A DNA stretch of 32,303 nucleotides from Symbiodinium natans. Its lineage: Eukaryota > Sar > Dinophyceae > Suessiales > Symbiodiniaceae. Both the position numbers and the translations under genes were made by a program. The stretch lies in contig CAJNDS010001142.1 in NCBI GenBank assembly GCA_905221605.1, positions 1 to 32,303 on the forward strand, read 5' to 3'. Of this stretch, positions 6,902-17,400 are shown one piece after another (position 1 is the first letter of the stretch; each line of letters starts with the position of its first letter). A model generated the notes under the pieces. It was given only the letters and a program-made list of their open reading frames with translations. It did not search any database and was not told where the DNA came from.

Positions 6902-9900
6902 CTAACCCCTGCCCCTGCCCTTGCCCTTCCTTTCCAGGGCCTCCACCCGCGCCTGCAGCCCCTGGCAGACTTTCCACAGCACACAGCACATGCGGTTGTA
7001 ATCCAATGTCACGAGCTCCCCCAGCTCCTCGTCCACGAGCTTGCCGCACAGGGATTGGCCCACGGCTCCCGTCTCCCGCACCTCGTTCGCGATGAAGCCG
7101 AGCGTGCGCTTCTGGCTGCCCTGGGTCCGCCTGTACCACTTGGGCACCACGGCGTCGAAGACCTGCTGCAGCTCCTCGAGCCCCGCGGACTCCACGTCGT
7201 GCTTCAGCTTCTCGTCCGAGAGGTTCTGGAAGCCAAAGTTCGCGATGCATTCGCCATCGTTTGCTCCACCGGTGTTGCTCTCCACGACAAAGTTCGCCGG
7301 CCCCGCCGAGGAGGTCCTGAGGAAGATGGCCTGATTCGGTGCGAAAAGCTGCACACCGCCCGCGGAAGCAGCCTCCAGCTCCCCTTCGCCCGAGCCGCGC
7401 TCCAGCCTGAGCTTTGCGTTGCCGACGGGCGCGAGGTTGACGACCTCCGCCGTCACGTCCCCGCTGTTCGCGGTGGCCACGACCCGCAGGTCCCCCTGCG
7501 CCTGCACGCCCGTGCTGCCGCCGATGAGGTCCAGGTACGCGGGGCTGGAGACGATGCCGTTGTCCGCGCGGATGGCGGAAGCCGTGTATAGAACGCTGTT
7601 CAGATAGGTGCCCGTGACGCCTCCTGTGATCGTGAGGAACTGGTCCGTGGGCCTCGCCCGCACCGTGGGAGTCCTCAGCTCCGTGCTGAGCTCGACGCTG
7701 CCCGAGGTCAGGGTGCCCAACACGTCCAGCGCCCCGTTGACGACGGTGCCCCCGGAGCCACCGGTGATCGTCAGCTCCGTGTCCTGCGCGCGCGCGGAGA
7801 TGGCGTTGGTCACGAGCCCCGTGGCCGTGCCCGTTGCGTCGTCGATGTAGAGCTCCGTGTCCACGCGCAGCCTCGGGGCCACCGAGTGCACCTCCGACGC
7901 GGCGAAGGTGCAGAGGCTCTGGTCACTCTGGTCCGTGACACGCACGGAGACGGTGCCCGACTTCAGGTTGAGGAACTGATTGGTCGGAAGCAAGGGCTCC
8001 ACCGTGTCCGCCTGGACGCTGCCGGCCGTGGCGATGCCCAGGCTGCTGTCGGCGAAGATGCGGACCATGGTCAGCATGTTGACGCCCGTCTTGAGGCTGA
8101 AGAGCGTGGAGGACAGGTCGGCCACGGCGGCCCCGTTGCTGGCCTCGAACTCGATGCCCAGGCTGCCGCCCCGCAGCGTCAGGAAGTCGCCCCCGTTGGC
8201 GCGCACGTCGTTGACGAGCAGGGGATCCGACGGGGGCGCCCCCGCCAGGGCATAGCGGGAATCCGATTCGCTCTTGGAATACGCATCACAAGTCAATTGA
8301 ACCGTCGCAGAGTTGCCCAAAATCAGATTGGCCCCCAACGGAGCCTGGGGCAGCAGCGCTCGGACCATGCGGGGCTGGAAATTCTCCAGAACCATAGGAA
8401 TGATGCCTCCCCCGCCGGCGTTGCCGTTGACGATGTTGTACCTGGAGTCTAGGGGCGTGAAGTCGCTGTTGGAGAAGTACCTCCCATCGCTCTCACTCTT
8501 GGAATACGCATCACAAGTCAATTGAACCGTCGCAGAGTTGCCCAAAATCAGATGGCCCCCAACGGAGCCTGGGGCAGCAGCGCTCGGACCATGCGCGGCT
8601 GGAAGTTCTCCAGAACCATAGGAATGATGCCTCCCCCCCCCGCATTCCCATTGGTGATGTTGTATCTTGCGTTTCCTGGGCCTCCGTGAGGAGCCCAGAG
8701 GAGCTGATCTGGCTCGCGATCTCTGCCGAGGTCTCGCCCTGGTCCCAGTAGTTGGTCAGTTCTGAGGCGATGGAGCTGTCGATGTCGGCCTGCGTGGCGT
8801 ACTGCGAGACGTTCAGGGCGTCCACGGCGCTCGTGATCTGCGCGTTCACCTCGGCCTGCGTGTACGTCTGGCTCTGGTCGTAGGCCTGGCAGTCGATCTG
8901 CAGGGTGTTCCCCGAGTTCTGGAGGGTCGCCACGAGGGGCCCGGTGAAGTGCAGGTTCCGGAGAGCCTGCCCGGTCAGGAGCTCCCACGTGGTGTTCCCG
9001 CCCCAGGCGGGGGCGTTGGTCACCGCCGCTCCCGCGACGAGGGCGTCCACTTGCGCGGAGTCGTAGTACGACGCGAGGGCAATGGCGATCTCGTTGAGGA
9101 TGGGGGCCTGGAGCCCGGTCCACGGGACGTAGGCGCTCAGGTCGATGCCCCCCACGGCGGTGGCAATCGCTGCATCCATCTCTGTTGTCGTGCTGTACGG
9201 GACCAGGGCTGCCGCGATGGCCCCGTTGGTTTCGGTGGAGTCGTAGTAGCTTCCGAGGGTGGCCAACACCCAGGACTCGCTGGCCAAGGGAGCCAGGAGG
9301 GCATTGACCTCTCCCTGCGTGTAGGCGTCGCAGGCCAAAGACAGCGTGAAGTTGTCGTTCTCGAGGGAGACGCTCAGGGGGGCGCCGCTGAAGTGCAGGT
9401 TGCGGATGGTGTTGGTGCCCGGTGCCCACCAGGAGGTCCCAGGTCGTCTGCCCGGGCCACGCCTGGGCGTTGGCGAGGTTCGTGCCGCCGCCCGTGGTCA
9501 GCGCGGCCAGCGCGGAGTTGAGCGCGTCGATGGCCGACTGCAGGCTCGTCTCGGAGGCCGACAGGTCTGCTGCCGTCGCGAAGGGCCCCGCTCCCTGCAG
9601 GGCCAGGATGTCGGCGTCGTGCCCGTCCAGGCGCGCGTCCCGCACGGCCAGGAGGGCGTTGAGTCCCGCGGTGTCAGCTGCGAGGGCCGCGGCGAGCGCC
9701 GCCGCAACGTCGGCAGCCGACTGGAAGCCCGCTGCCTGCAGCGCCGCCAGGGCCGCCTCGGCGGTGTCTAACCTCCCGTCTCGGATGGCCAATGCAGCGT
9801 CCAATGCCACCTGCTGCACGTAAGAAAGAAGCGCCGTCGCGATGAGCTGCGAGACGTCCGCGGGCGTCGTCCTGAGGGCCACCGCGCTGTTCAGGCCGCT

Positions 9901-10066
9901 GGTGTCGGTGTAGGGGAGCAGGGCGGTGGTGATGGCCTGGGAGACGTCGGCCGCTGTTTGCCGGGCCGCGATGTCGAGGGCCTGCTGGTCCTGCGTGCTC
10001 TTCAGCCCATAGTTGGCCGCCGCCGTGGCGAGCGTCGCGTTGTTGGCCGAGGCGATGGCCGAAGAC
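6902..10066 (-). pseudogene. Tail-fibre-like protein with S74 chaperone, 3' part
   Basis: This is the C-terminal part of a fibre-like surface protein; the N-terminal part is at 19272-19680, across the retrotransposon. It contains Ala/Asp/Leu-rich repeats resembling phage fibre shafts (TPADVSQLIATALLSY), two copies of a module around TTWELLTGQALRNLHF, then a beta-rich region. The C-terminal ~110 residues match the Peptidase_S74 intramolecular chaperone: LSDEKLKHDVE (candidate nucleophile Ser at 7217-7219), a KRTLGFIANEV block and a terminal coiled coil. In phages this domain trimerises fibres and cleaves itself off. Breaks: one extra G near 9420 in GTGGGCACCGGGCAC, a shift near 8675-8690, and loss of one T near 8551 relative to the duplicated copy. 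The stop is TAG at 6902. Confidence 0.8.
8271..8664 (-). repeat. Tandem duplication inside the fibre gene (~225 bp)
   Basis: 8271-8440 and 8496-8664 encode nearly the same segment (RYNI.NGNAGGGGIIPMV to TVQLTCDAYSKSES). The upstream copy has lost one T (CAGATGG versus CAGATTGG), which causes a frameshift. The near-identity points to recent duplication or conversion. Confidence 0.85.
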
Positions 10067-10327
10067 GATAGCCTTCCGCTTGCGGATAATATTTTCTACC
10101 GTCAACTAAACAGGCTCGTTTTAAGAGCCGGGGTTTTCTCCGAATGATTTTAATGTTTCCTTTCCCGTTGAAAGTTTGTTACCAAAGTGTATAAAAACTT
10201 GGGAACCGTTGTTTGCATGCAGACCAGAGTCATGTTCTTGCTTGACATACATGAGTTTTCAGAGCATGCAGAATTGTTTGTATTTGGTCGCAAAGGCTCA
10301 AACACGGAACCGTTCACAATTTTTGAT
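10067..10327 (+). repeat. Split direct repeat A1
   Basis: 261 bp from GATAGCCTTCCGCTTGCGG to CACAATTTTTGAT, apparently identical to A2 at 18636-18896. It is AT-richer than the coding region and probably holds the promoter (TATAAAAAC near 10190). Confidence 0.9.
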
Positions 10328-10344
10328 GAACCGAGGGTTCATGG

Positions 10345-10662
10345 ATGTTCGACTCCTCTGAGGAATCTGCCACTGATTCTTCCTTGAGCTGGGATTGGGC
10401 GCCAGTTCCCAGAGCCCCGCCTTTTCAACCTGTGCGAATCCTTCCGAGACGCTTTCATTTGCAGCTGCTTCAGAGACGCGCGGGAGCGGCCCCGCATTTG
10501 TTTTCCTACGTTCTTGAAGCTTCCTTTGCAGGCGTACTCATCAGCACATCAGAGGGGTCGCGCATCTTCTTGTTCCTGACCGAGGCAGATTGGAGGGCCG
10601 TGGCCACCGCTGGACATCGCTCCCACGCGTGCGCCCGGCAGCTTCTGGGCCTTTCCGCATAG
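10345..10662 (+). CDS. Small leader reading frame of the retrotransposon, 105 aa
   Basis: An ATG-initiated frame between A1 and the recombinase gene, ending 18 nt before the recombinase ATG. The start (MFDSSEESATDSSLSWDW) is acidic; the rest has no recognisable domain. It could be a short leader protein, or an untranslated leader that happens to be open. Nothing in the sequence decides. Confidence 0.3.
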   Translation: MFDSSEESATDSSLSWDWAPVPRAPPFQPVRILPRRFHLQLLQRRAGAAPHLFSYVLEASFAGVLISTSEGSRIFLFLTEADWRAVATAGHRSHACARQLLGLSA

Positions 10663-10680
10663 CTTCGACCTCCCGGCACC

Positions 10681-12861
10681 ATGCTAGGGGGTGAGTCGGG
10701 GTGCCTGGAAGAGACTGACCTGACAGAGCCTGACCTACCTCTCCTCGACGCGCAGGAGGTGCTTTTAGATCCTGGCTCGAGTCTCCTAAGCGAACCACCC
10801 TTTCCTTTGCCGGAATCAGGAGGTCTTGGTTTGTCTGATCCGGAAGATGCAATTGGGGAGGTCTCTGAAAAGGATTTTGAGCTTTCTTCCCAAGGGCAAC
10901 CTGAGCAGCTTGATGGTGAGGTGCAATGGTATAACATGGTGCGTGATGAACCTCCTCAGTCGGATGTGGGTGCAGTTTGTACGAGTTCCCCTTTAGAGGA
11001 TCGTCAGAGTCGTCTTCCTGATCTCGATCATATGCCCTCTTTTTCGTGTGATCAGCACATCCTGGCCATGCAAGAGACGGCCATGCTTTTCTGCATTAAG
11101 AAAGCCAGGGTTGAACGACCGTGTCAGCCATGGGAGAGTGGACCTTTCGGGGAGGTCTTCGGAAATTTCTCTGATCGGAATTCTCATGAAGAGTGGCTCT
11201 GGGCAAATGCTTTCTCTGAGGTTGGACTGCAGGAGTCCTTAGATCCTCCGAGGGCTGCGCCGTCCTTACCCACTTCGGATGAGGGCCTTTCTTGGGTCGT
11301 GGAAAAGAGGCTCCAGCACTTCCGCCTTGAGAAGTCTGATGAAGATCTGAGAAATCACGCAGTTAACAGACTCCGCAGTCTTGTAATGCTTGACCCCCTG
11401 GCTTCAAAGTTGGGATGCACCCTGGCGACTGACATTCGTAACTTGGCCTCGGAAGAGGACATTGCTTCGGCCTTTGACCACGTGTTCGTAATGAAGGCCG
11501 CCAGCACCATATACAAGAGGTCTTGTTCGCTGGGAAAGTTTGCAAGTTGGCTGATGGGCCGTAGTGGTTCCCCTTTGAGGTTCTCCGAGTCACAGCTCTA
11601 CCAGTATCTGAAACACTTGGAGAAGAACGCGGGGGCTACTGCTGGTACTCATTTGCTCGAGGCAATTCGCTTCCTAGACGGCTTGGTGAAGCTTAACTTT
11701 GTAGACGTTGAGGAGGTGGTTTCTTCGCGTTGCCGAGGGCTAGCAAGACAGATGCATCTTGGCAAGCGCCCGCTGTGTCAGAAACAGGAGCTGACGGCTG
11801 GGCAAGTTGAGGTTTTGGAGCGGTTCATGATGAGGTGTTCTACACGCCATGGGTGCATTGCGGGGCAATTGTTGTTTTGCTTCCATGCTGGATCACGGTG
11901 GCGTGACTCTCAAACACTGCAGAGGATATTTGTGACGGTGGATGAGGACTCGGGATTTGAGCTTCTTCAGGGTGAGGCCCTTACTTCGAAAACCACCTAT
12001 TCCCTTTCAGCGAAGTGCACTCTCTTGCCTTATGCGGCCATTGGTCTGGGGCTATCCGGAGTGCCTTGGGCCCGCAGGTGGATCACTGCCAGGAAGGCTG
12101 AAAACCTAGTGGATGGAACTCCTTTCCTCCCGACGTTCAGCGAGAGATCAGGGAGATGGGGTACATCCAAGATGAGCTCATCTGAAGCAGCGATCTATCT
12201 GCGCGAATTTCTCATGTCGGAGATTCCTGCATCAACTGGTTTGGAGAAGCTTGGGACTCACAGCCTCAAGCGAACTCTCCTCATGTGGGCTGGAAAGTCA
12301 TCTGTGGTCTTCTTCAGCAAGTCGGACAGGAGATTGCTGGGGCACCACGTTGATCCGAAGGATCGCTCCATGCTGGTGTACTCGATCGAGGCTTATACCA
12401 CCCTGTATGGCCGGGTATCTGCCATGTTTGAGAGTATCCGTTCCTTAGCCTTTAACCCGGATCTAAAGGCTGCCTCCCGCGTCGTGGCCGTTGCCGAGGG
12501 TCTGCTTCACGGTCCAGATCCTGATCAGGCGGCGTTTCCTTCGGAGGCACGTGAATTGGACAAGGACCTTGCTGAGGACTCTGATGCAGATAGTTTGGCT
12601 TCTTGCTCGGGAGTTGAGATGGAGGAACGTGATGGTCTTGCGAGGGTTAGGCCCCCCTTTTCCGATGTAAGCTGGAGCCAGTGTGTCACTCATGTCATTT
12701 CGGGAATCACCCATTTGAAGAGGGATGAATCCACTCTTCTTTGCGGACGCCCTTTGTCCGACAACTATAAGCCAACCGAGGCCGTTTCGGCGGTAGCACA
12801 TTTTGAGCCCGACTGTTGCCATCAGTGCAATCGGGTGTTGCTATCGGAGCAGTTGCCCTAG
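10681..12861 (+). CDS. Tyrosine recombinase of the retrotransposon, 726 aa
   Basis: It would integrate the circular cDNA of the element by site-specific recombination. The ATG at 10681 has a favourable context (CACCATG). Residues 1-150 are acidic and unlike known domains. A SAM-like core-binding region spans about 260-370. The catalytic domain follows, with Arg in AGSRWRDSQTL (406/408), the box GTHSLKRTLLMW (His527, Lys530/Arg531), His555/556 in RRLLGHHVD, and the tyrosine nucleophile most likely Tyr567 in SMLVYSIEAY (Tyr572 is possible). The C-terminal end has CGRPLSDNY and a Cys-rich HFEPDCCHQCNRVL that may bind zinc. The gene lies 5' of gag and RT, whereas in DIRS, PAT and Ngaro elements the recombinase gene is usually 3'. 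Confidence 0.9.
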   Translation: MLGGESGCLEETDLTEPDLPLLDAQEVLLDPGSSLLSEPPFPLPESGGLGLSDPEDAIGEVSEKDFELSSQGQPEQLDGEVQWYNMVRDEPPQSDVGAVCTSSPLEDRQSRLPDLDHMPSFSCDQHILAMQETAMLFCIKKARVERPCQPWESGPFGEVFGNFSDRNSHEEWLWANAFSEVGLQESLDPPRAAPSLPTSDEGLSWVVEKRLQHFRLEKSDEDLRNHAVNRLRSLVMLDPLASKLGCTLATDIRNLASEEDIASAFDHVFVMKAASTIYKRSCSLGKFASWLMGRSGSPLRFSESQLYQYLKHLEKNAGATAGTHLLEAIRFLDGLVKLNFVDVEEVVSSRCRGLARQMHLGKRPLCQKQELTAGQVEVLERFMMRCSTRHGCIAGQLLFCFHAGSRWRDSQTLQRIFVTVDEDSGFELLQGEALTSKTTYSLSAKCTLLPYAAIGLGLSGVPWARRWITARKAENLVDGTPFLPTFSERSGRWGTSKMSSSEAAIYLREFLMSEIPASTGLEKLGTHSLKRTLLMWAGKSSVVFFSKSDRRLLGHHVDPKDRSMLVYSIEAYTTLYGRVSAMFESIRSLAFNPDLKAASRVVAVAEGLLHGPDPDQAAFPSEARELDKDLAEDSDADSLASCSGVEMEERDGLARVRPPFSDVSWSQCVTHVISGITHLKRDESTLLCGRPLSDNYKPTEAVSAVAHFEPDCCHQCNRVLLSEQLP

Positions 12862-13235
12862 CTAGCAAAAACCGCCCGAGCCTGGGGCATCCGAGCCCGC
12901 TGCCTCGGAGTCGAGTGCTTGTGGGCATCCGAGCCCGGGCTTTGCGCGTTGTGGGGCCTATATGCTGCTAATGTTTGAGTGCATGTGGGCATCCGAGCCC
13001 GGGCTTTGTGCGTTGTGGGGCCTTTATGCTGCTACTGTCTTGTGCATATCTTGTGTGTGGTTCGGCATCCGAGCTGACTGTGAGTCAAGGCGCACGTGGG
13101 CAGCCGAGCCCGGGCCGTGTCCTAACTATGGGGGCCCTTGTATGCTTTCCCTTCCGACTTTTATGTCATCTCCGAGTTGTCGGCTCAACTTGATCATTCG
13201 AGGAGTAGCATACCCTCCTTTTGGCTGTGTTAAAC
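12862..13235 (+). repeat. Spacer with tandem ~74-bp repeats
   Basis: No gene. GGGCATCCGAGCCCGGGC or a close variant occurs near 12888, 12923, 12988 and 13098. Two consecutive units share the following GCGTTGTGGGGCC and ATGCTGCTA, giving a period of about 65-75 bp. It may hold a promoter or splice-leader acceptor for gag; this is untested. Confidence 0.6.
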
Positions 13236-14432
13236 ATGGCTAGTGCTGCACTGGATAGTGTTCCCCAGTTCAAGGACCGCGCCAAAAAGATTGGGGTCAC
13301 AGATGAGGTGCTTCAGGAGTTGATCGCCGCCAATTTCGACACCTTCGGCAAGTTGTGTTTCGCAGCATCCTCCTCACCCCATCAGCTCGATGACGCTGCA
13401 GTGACTGCTTGGATGGAAGCCACTTTTGCCAACCCTTTGTCCCCATTTCAGACTGCTTGCATCAGGAGATTGATGTTTGAAAGTCAATCCATGAATATTG
13501 CTGAGCTGCGCTCCCGTGTCGAGCCCACTGGTGAGGCCCAGGTTCGAAAATTGCCCCCGGCAGAGCGTGCAGCAAGGGCCAAGGCCCAAGAGGCGCGTCT
13601 CCAAGGTGTTGTGTTCACTCCGGAGACATCCCCTGCCAATTGCCTCGTTGATCTGTTTGTTGACATGGGGGAACAGGGGATTCTCACTTACCTGGGTCCA
13701 GAAAGGTGCATCTCCCGTGCACAAGAACTGCAGCTCTCTCGTAAGGACAAGTCCATTCAAGTCGAGGCCGATGGTCGGATGCGTGTGATCGCCCACTCGA
13801 AGGACCCTACTTGTGAGGTATCATCTGACACCAAGTTGAGGGCGGCCTGGCTACGTCGCTCTCTGGCCATGGACCAAGCCGGTCTTTGCAGCTTCATAGA
13901 AATCGAAAAATGGGTGCAGCACTTGTTCTCCATACAGGCGCGTGAGGTTCCCAAAGGTTTCCAATCAATCAGTGTGCAGCAGCTCATATCTGCCGACAAA
14001 GCCCTGTTCATTTTCGCTTCCGAGAAGATGATCGGAACCTTGCTTGCTGCTCCCAACCAGCCTAAGCCGCTTGATGCGCAGATCCGTACCCTCATGTACG
14101 CCAACGAGGTGGTGCAGTTCCTCAATCCGCTCCCGCGTTTGCCCGAGCCTCACCTTCCCGGAAAGCCCCAGCTGAAGGGCCAGCCCAAAGGGGGGGGCAA
14201 GGGCACTACCCCCAAAGGGAAGCGGGATGGTAAGACTCCGGAAACTGCCTTGATCGTTCCCGAGGGCTGCGTGTCTAAGACAGTGGACGGCAAGCCCATT
14301 TGTTTCGGGTTTAACCGGGGCACATGTCGTTGGAATGGGAAAGGAAAACGATGCCAGCGGGGTTTCCATGTGTGCTGGAAGAAGGGCTGCGGTCGTTCTC
14401 GCCCTTTCCATGAGTGCAATCACCAGGACTGA
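13236..14432 (+). CDS. Gag-like protein with C-terminal CCCH zinc-binding motif, 398 aa
   Basis: This is the structural nucleic-acid-binding protein expected beside RT in a retrotransposon. The start is the ATG at 13236 (AAACATGGCT). The N-terminal part (FKDRAKKIGVTDEVLQELI) is helical and resembles the first domain of Gag-like proteins in related elements; a helical core spans about 100-300. A basic Gly/Lys linker (GKPQLKGQPKGGGKG) precedes a Cys/His cluster: C-x7-C-x8-C-x4-H in CFGFNRGTC and KRCQRGFHVC, followed by GCGRSRPFHEC. It ends at a TGA (14430-14432) that is in the same frame as the downstream polyprotein. The call rests on position and the zinc motif rather than a strong match. Confidence 0.75.
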   Translation: MASAALDSVPQFKDRAKKIGVTDEVLQELIAANFDTFGKLCFAASSSPHQLDDAAVTAWMEATFANPLSPFQTACIRRLMFESQSMNIAELRSRVEPTGEAQVRKLPPAERAARAKAQEARLQGVVFTPETSPANCLVDLFVDMGEQGILTYLGPERCISRAQELQLSRKDKSIQVEADGRMRVIAHSKDPTCEVSSDTKLRAAWLRRSLAMDQAGLCSFIEIEKWVQHLFSIQAREVPKGFQSISVQQLISADKALFIFASEKMIGTLLAAPNQPKPLDAQIRTLMYANEVVQFLNPLPRLPEPHLPGKPQLKGQPKGGGKGTTPKGKRDGKTPETALIVPEGCVSKTVDGKPICFGFNRGTCRWNGKGKRCQRGFHVCWKKGCGRSRPFHECNHQD

Positions 14433-17400
14433 AAGGATGGCCCGCCTCCTCCGCCCCCCGCGGGGGAGGCTGCCGGCCCTATAGCCCAGTCCACGGGTGA
14501 AGTCGGGGGAGTTTTGCCTTCTTCTGCGGAGGCCCTGGCCTCTTCTTTTCTCCAGCAAAGAACACCTTTGAGCCGTCAGCAAGCTTGTGAAGTTTTCGAC
14601 CGGCTTCCCGCCCTAAAGTCCCGCCGCTCCGCTAAGACCGGGCCGGGGAAGACATTTGTGGTGGGGGCCTATGTGTTTTCCAACAACGTGGGCCTCACGG
14701 CTTCTTTCAGAGACTACCCTCAGTCGGCCCGCGTTTTCACCACGCTGGTGCGGCATTTCGCACCCCTGCATGCTTTCAGCTCCATCGCCATTTTTCAGAA
14801 CCTTGAAGCGCCCGTGCATCAAGATGTGCATAATGCGGAGGGCAGTTTGAATTTCCTCATAGCTCTTTCAGACTTCCAGGAGGGCGCCATCATCGTCGAG
14901 GACCCTGATGGCCCGGAACGTGCTGTGCTTCGAGACCAAGTCATGCGTGGTCGAGTCATACCTTGGCACTTGCATACCCTGAGCTTTGATGCCCGTAATC
15001 AGAAACACTGGACCCAGCCTTGGAAGGGTTCCCGCACTGTCCTCGTGGCCTATAGTGTTCGGGACTTGCACTTGCTGTCCGAGCAGGACGCTGTTCGCCT
15101 GCGTGATGCAGGTTTTCAGTTAAGTTCCCCTAAGCCCGAACCCCCGCCTGCCCCGCCTGGCCCTAACCCTGCACTGGCTCTTGAGCTTTTCGCGGGCCGT
15201 GGCCGGCTCTCGCAATGCTTGCGCGCCGCGGGCTTCCAGGTCGTCTCCGTGGATCATAAGGTTCGCGGTGCTCTGGTCCCCATTTGCCAGTTGGACTTGT
15301 GCAATGCTGCCTGTCAACAAATGATCCTTCACCTCCTGCAGACTGTACCGCCGGCTTTCGTCCATCTGGGTTTTCCATGTGGCACGTCCTCCCGGGCCCG
15401 TGACCGCCCTGTGCCTCCGCGTCTTCGACTCGCAGGGGTCCCCGACCCGAAGCCCCTTCGGTCTGCCGAGCACCCTCTAGGACGCCCTGACATACGCCCC
15501 GACAGCGTGGATGCCTTGAAGGTTGCCGCGGCCAACGAGCTTTACCGCTTTTCGGCCCAGGTCCTTCGCTGGTGCCTGGAAAACAATGTGCCTGTCAGCT
15601 TGGAGAACCCAGCCCGGAGTTGGGCTTGGGCCGTGCTCATGATTCATGTGCGTGAATGGCCGCTTGCCACGCAACGCGCCTTTAATCGCTTGTCCCAGGT
15701 TCTCTTTGATGCCTGCGAGCATGGCGGCAGCCGCGCCAAGCGAACAAAGTTGTGGGCGACCGCCGGTCTCTTTGAGCCCCTGGCCGTTCTCTGCTCAGGT
15801 TCCCATGAGCACCTCCCCTGGGGAGTGCGACCTCACTTTTCCCACTGGCGCTTCAACACGGCTGATGAGGCCGAGTATCCTGCTCTTTTGGCACAGCGCA
15901 TGGCCGCCCGGGTCCGAGTGTTCGTGCAAGAGTCCCGTCCCTCAGTCTTTCAGTCCGAGCTGCGCTTGCGTGACCTCGCCTCTGCTGCCGCGCAAAAGCA
16001 GCGTCGCCGCCACCCGCCTCTCTTGCCCGAGTTTGCAGAAGTCCTCTGGGTCCCCCGCGGCCAGTCGAGTCAGCCTCAGTTCAAGACCTTGACTACTCTC
16101 TCAACTAAGGGGGTAGATTCGGGAGAGGATAAGAGGCTGCCGGAGGATAGGTCCCAACCCGCTGCCCCTTCCCCTTTGGGTTTCCCTAGTTCCCCGGCCT
16201 TAGGGGTTAACACAACTAAAGAGACCCCAAGCCTGGGTCAGGGGGAGGAGGACTTCGTCAGGGTTGGGCGTTTCCGATCCCCGCAGGAGTTCTTCGACAG
16301 GGCTATCACTTTGGCACATCCTGTCGACACGGTCAACCCAGTGGACCAAAGCACCCTAGATGCAATCGACTTTTGCGCCAGTCAGTCTAAGCAACATGTG
16401 GACATGATCAGAAAACTTGCCATCTTGAAACTTAAATTGCTGATTAAAAAGCTTGCCCCAGAGGAGAGGCGCTTGCACCAGAGGCTGCCGGCCTCTGTTC
16501 AAAAGGTCGTTCGCAACAAGAATCTTCTGGCATGGCAGGCTTTGCTTCAGGAACACGGTTTTGACGACATGGATGTTTTCCGCTTGATGACTGAGGGGGT
16601 GCGAGTGACGGGCTCGCAACCTCACCCTCCAGCGTTCGATGTGAAGCTGGTGCCGGCGACGCTCTCTGTCCAGCAGCTTCGCGAAACGGCGAAGGTCCGT
16701 CGTCAGGCCATGATCCTTGACCGAGGCAGGCCGGGCGACCCTGAGCACCCGAGGCTCCTCCTGGAGTCGACAATGGAGGAGGTAGACCGTGAGTTTCTTG
16801 AGGGCCCATTTACGCAAGAGGAGGTGAACCAGGTCCTGGGGCATGACTCATGGTGCACCATGAGGCGTTTTGTTCTTGTCCAGGGATCCGAGAAAAAGCT
16901 GCGCCCGATCGACGACGCCAGTGAGAACCAGGTGAATGCAGCCTGCACCAGCACGGTGAGGTTGCAGCTGCAGGACCTGGACTACGTTTCGGCGGTTGCT
17001 CTGGCCATCAGTCGTCGCCTGGGGGCGTTGCCGGAGAGCGAGCCCTGGAAGGGGAAAACCCTTGACCTCTCCAAAGCCTACAAACAGGTTCCGCTTAGTC
17101 CACAGGACAGAGACCTGTGCGTCGTCTACTTCAAGGGCCCGGACGGTAAGGACCTTTTCTTTATCCCGAACGCCCTAATGTTCGGGGCTGTGGCTGCCGT
17201 CTACAGCTTCAACAGAATCTCCCGCAGTATTGGCTTCTTGCTGAATCGACTTTTGAAGATTCCTTCCTGCTGCTACTTTGATGACTTTCCGCTTTTCAGC
17301 CCGTCCTCTTCTGCCTGTGAAGCAGACGCATCAGCCAGTGAGTTCCTATCCCTCCTGGGGTGGGACCATGCCCAGTCGGGTTCAAAGGGCCTTCCCTTTG

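Noticed and set aside
14514-14516. TTG at 14514 as translation start of the polyprotein
   Set aside because: The frame is open back to the Gag TGA and in phase with gag; a TTG start is not expected in a eukaryotic element.
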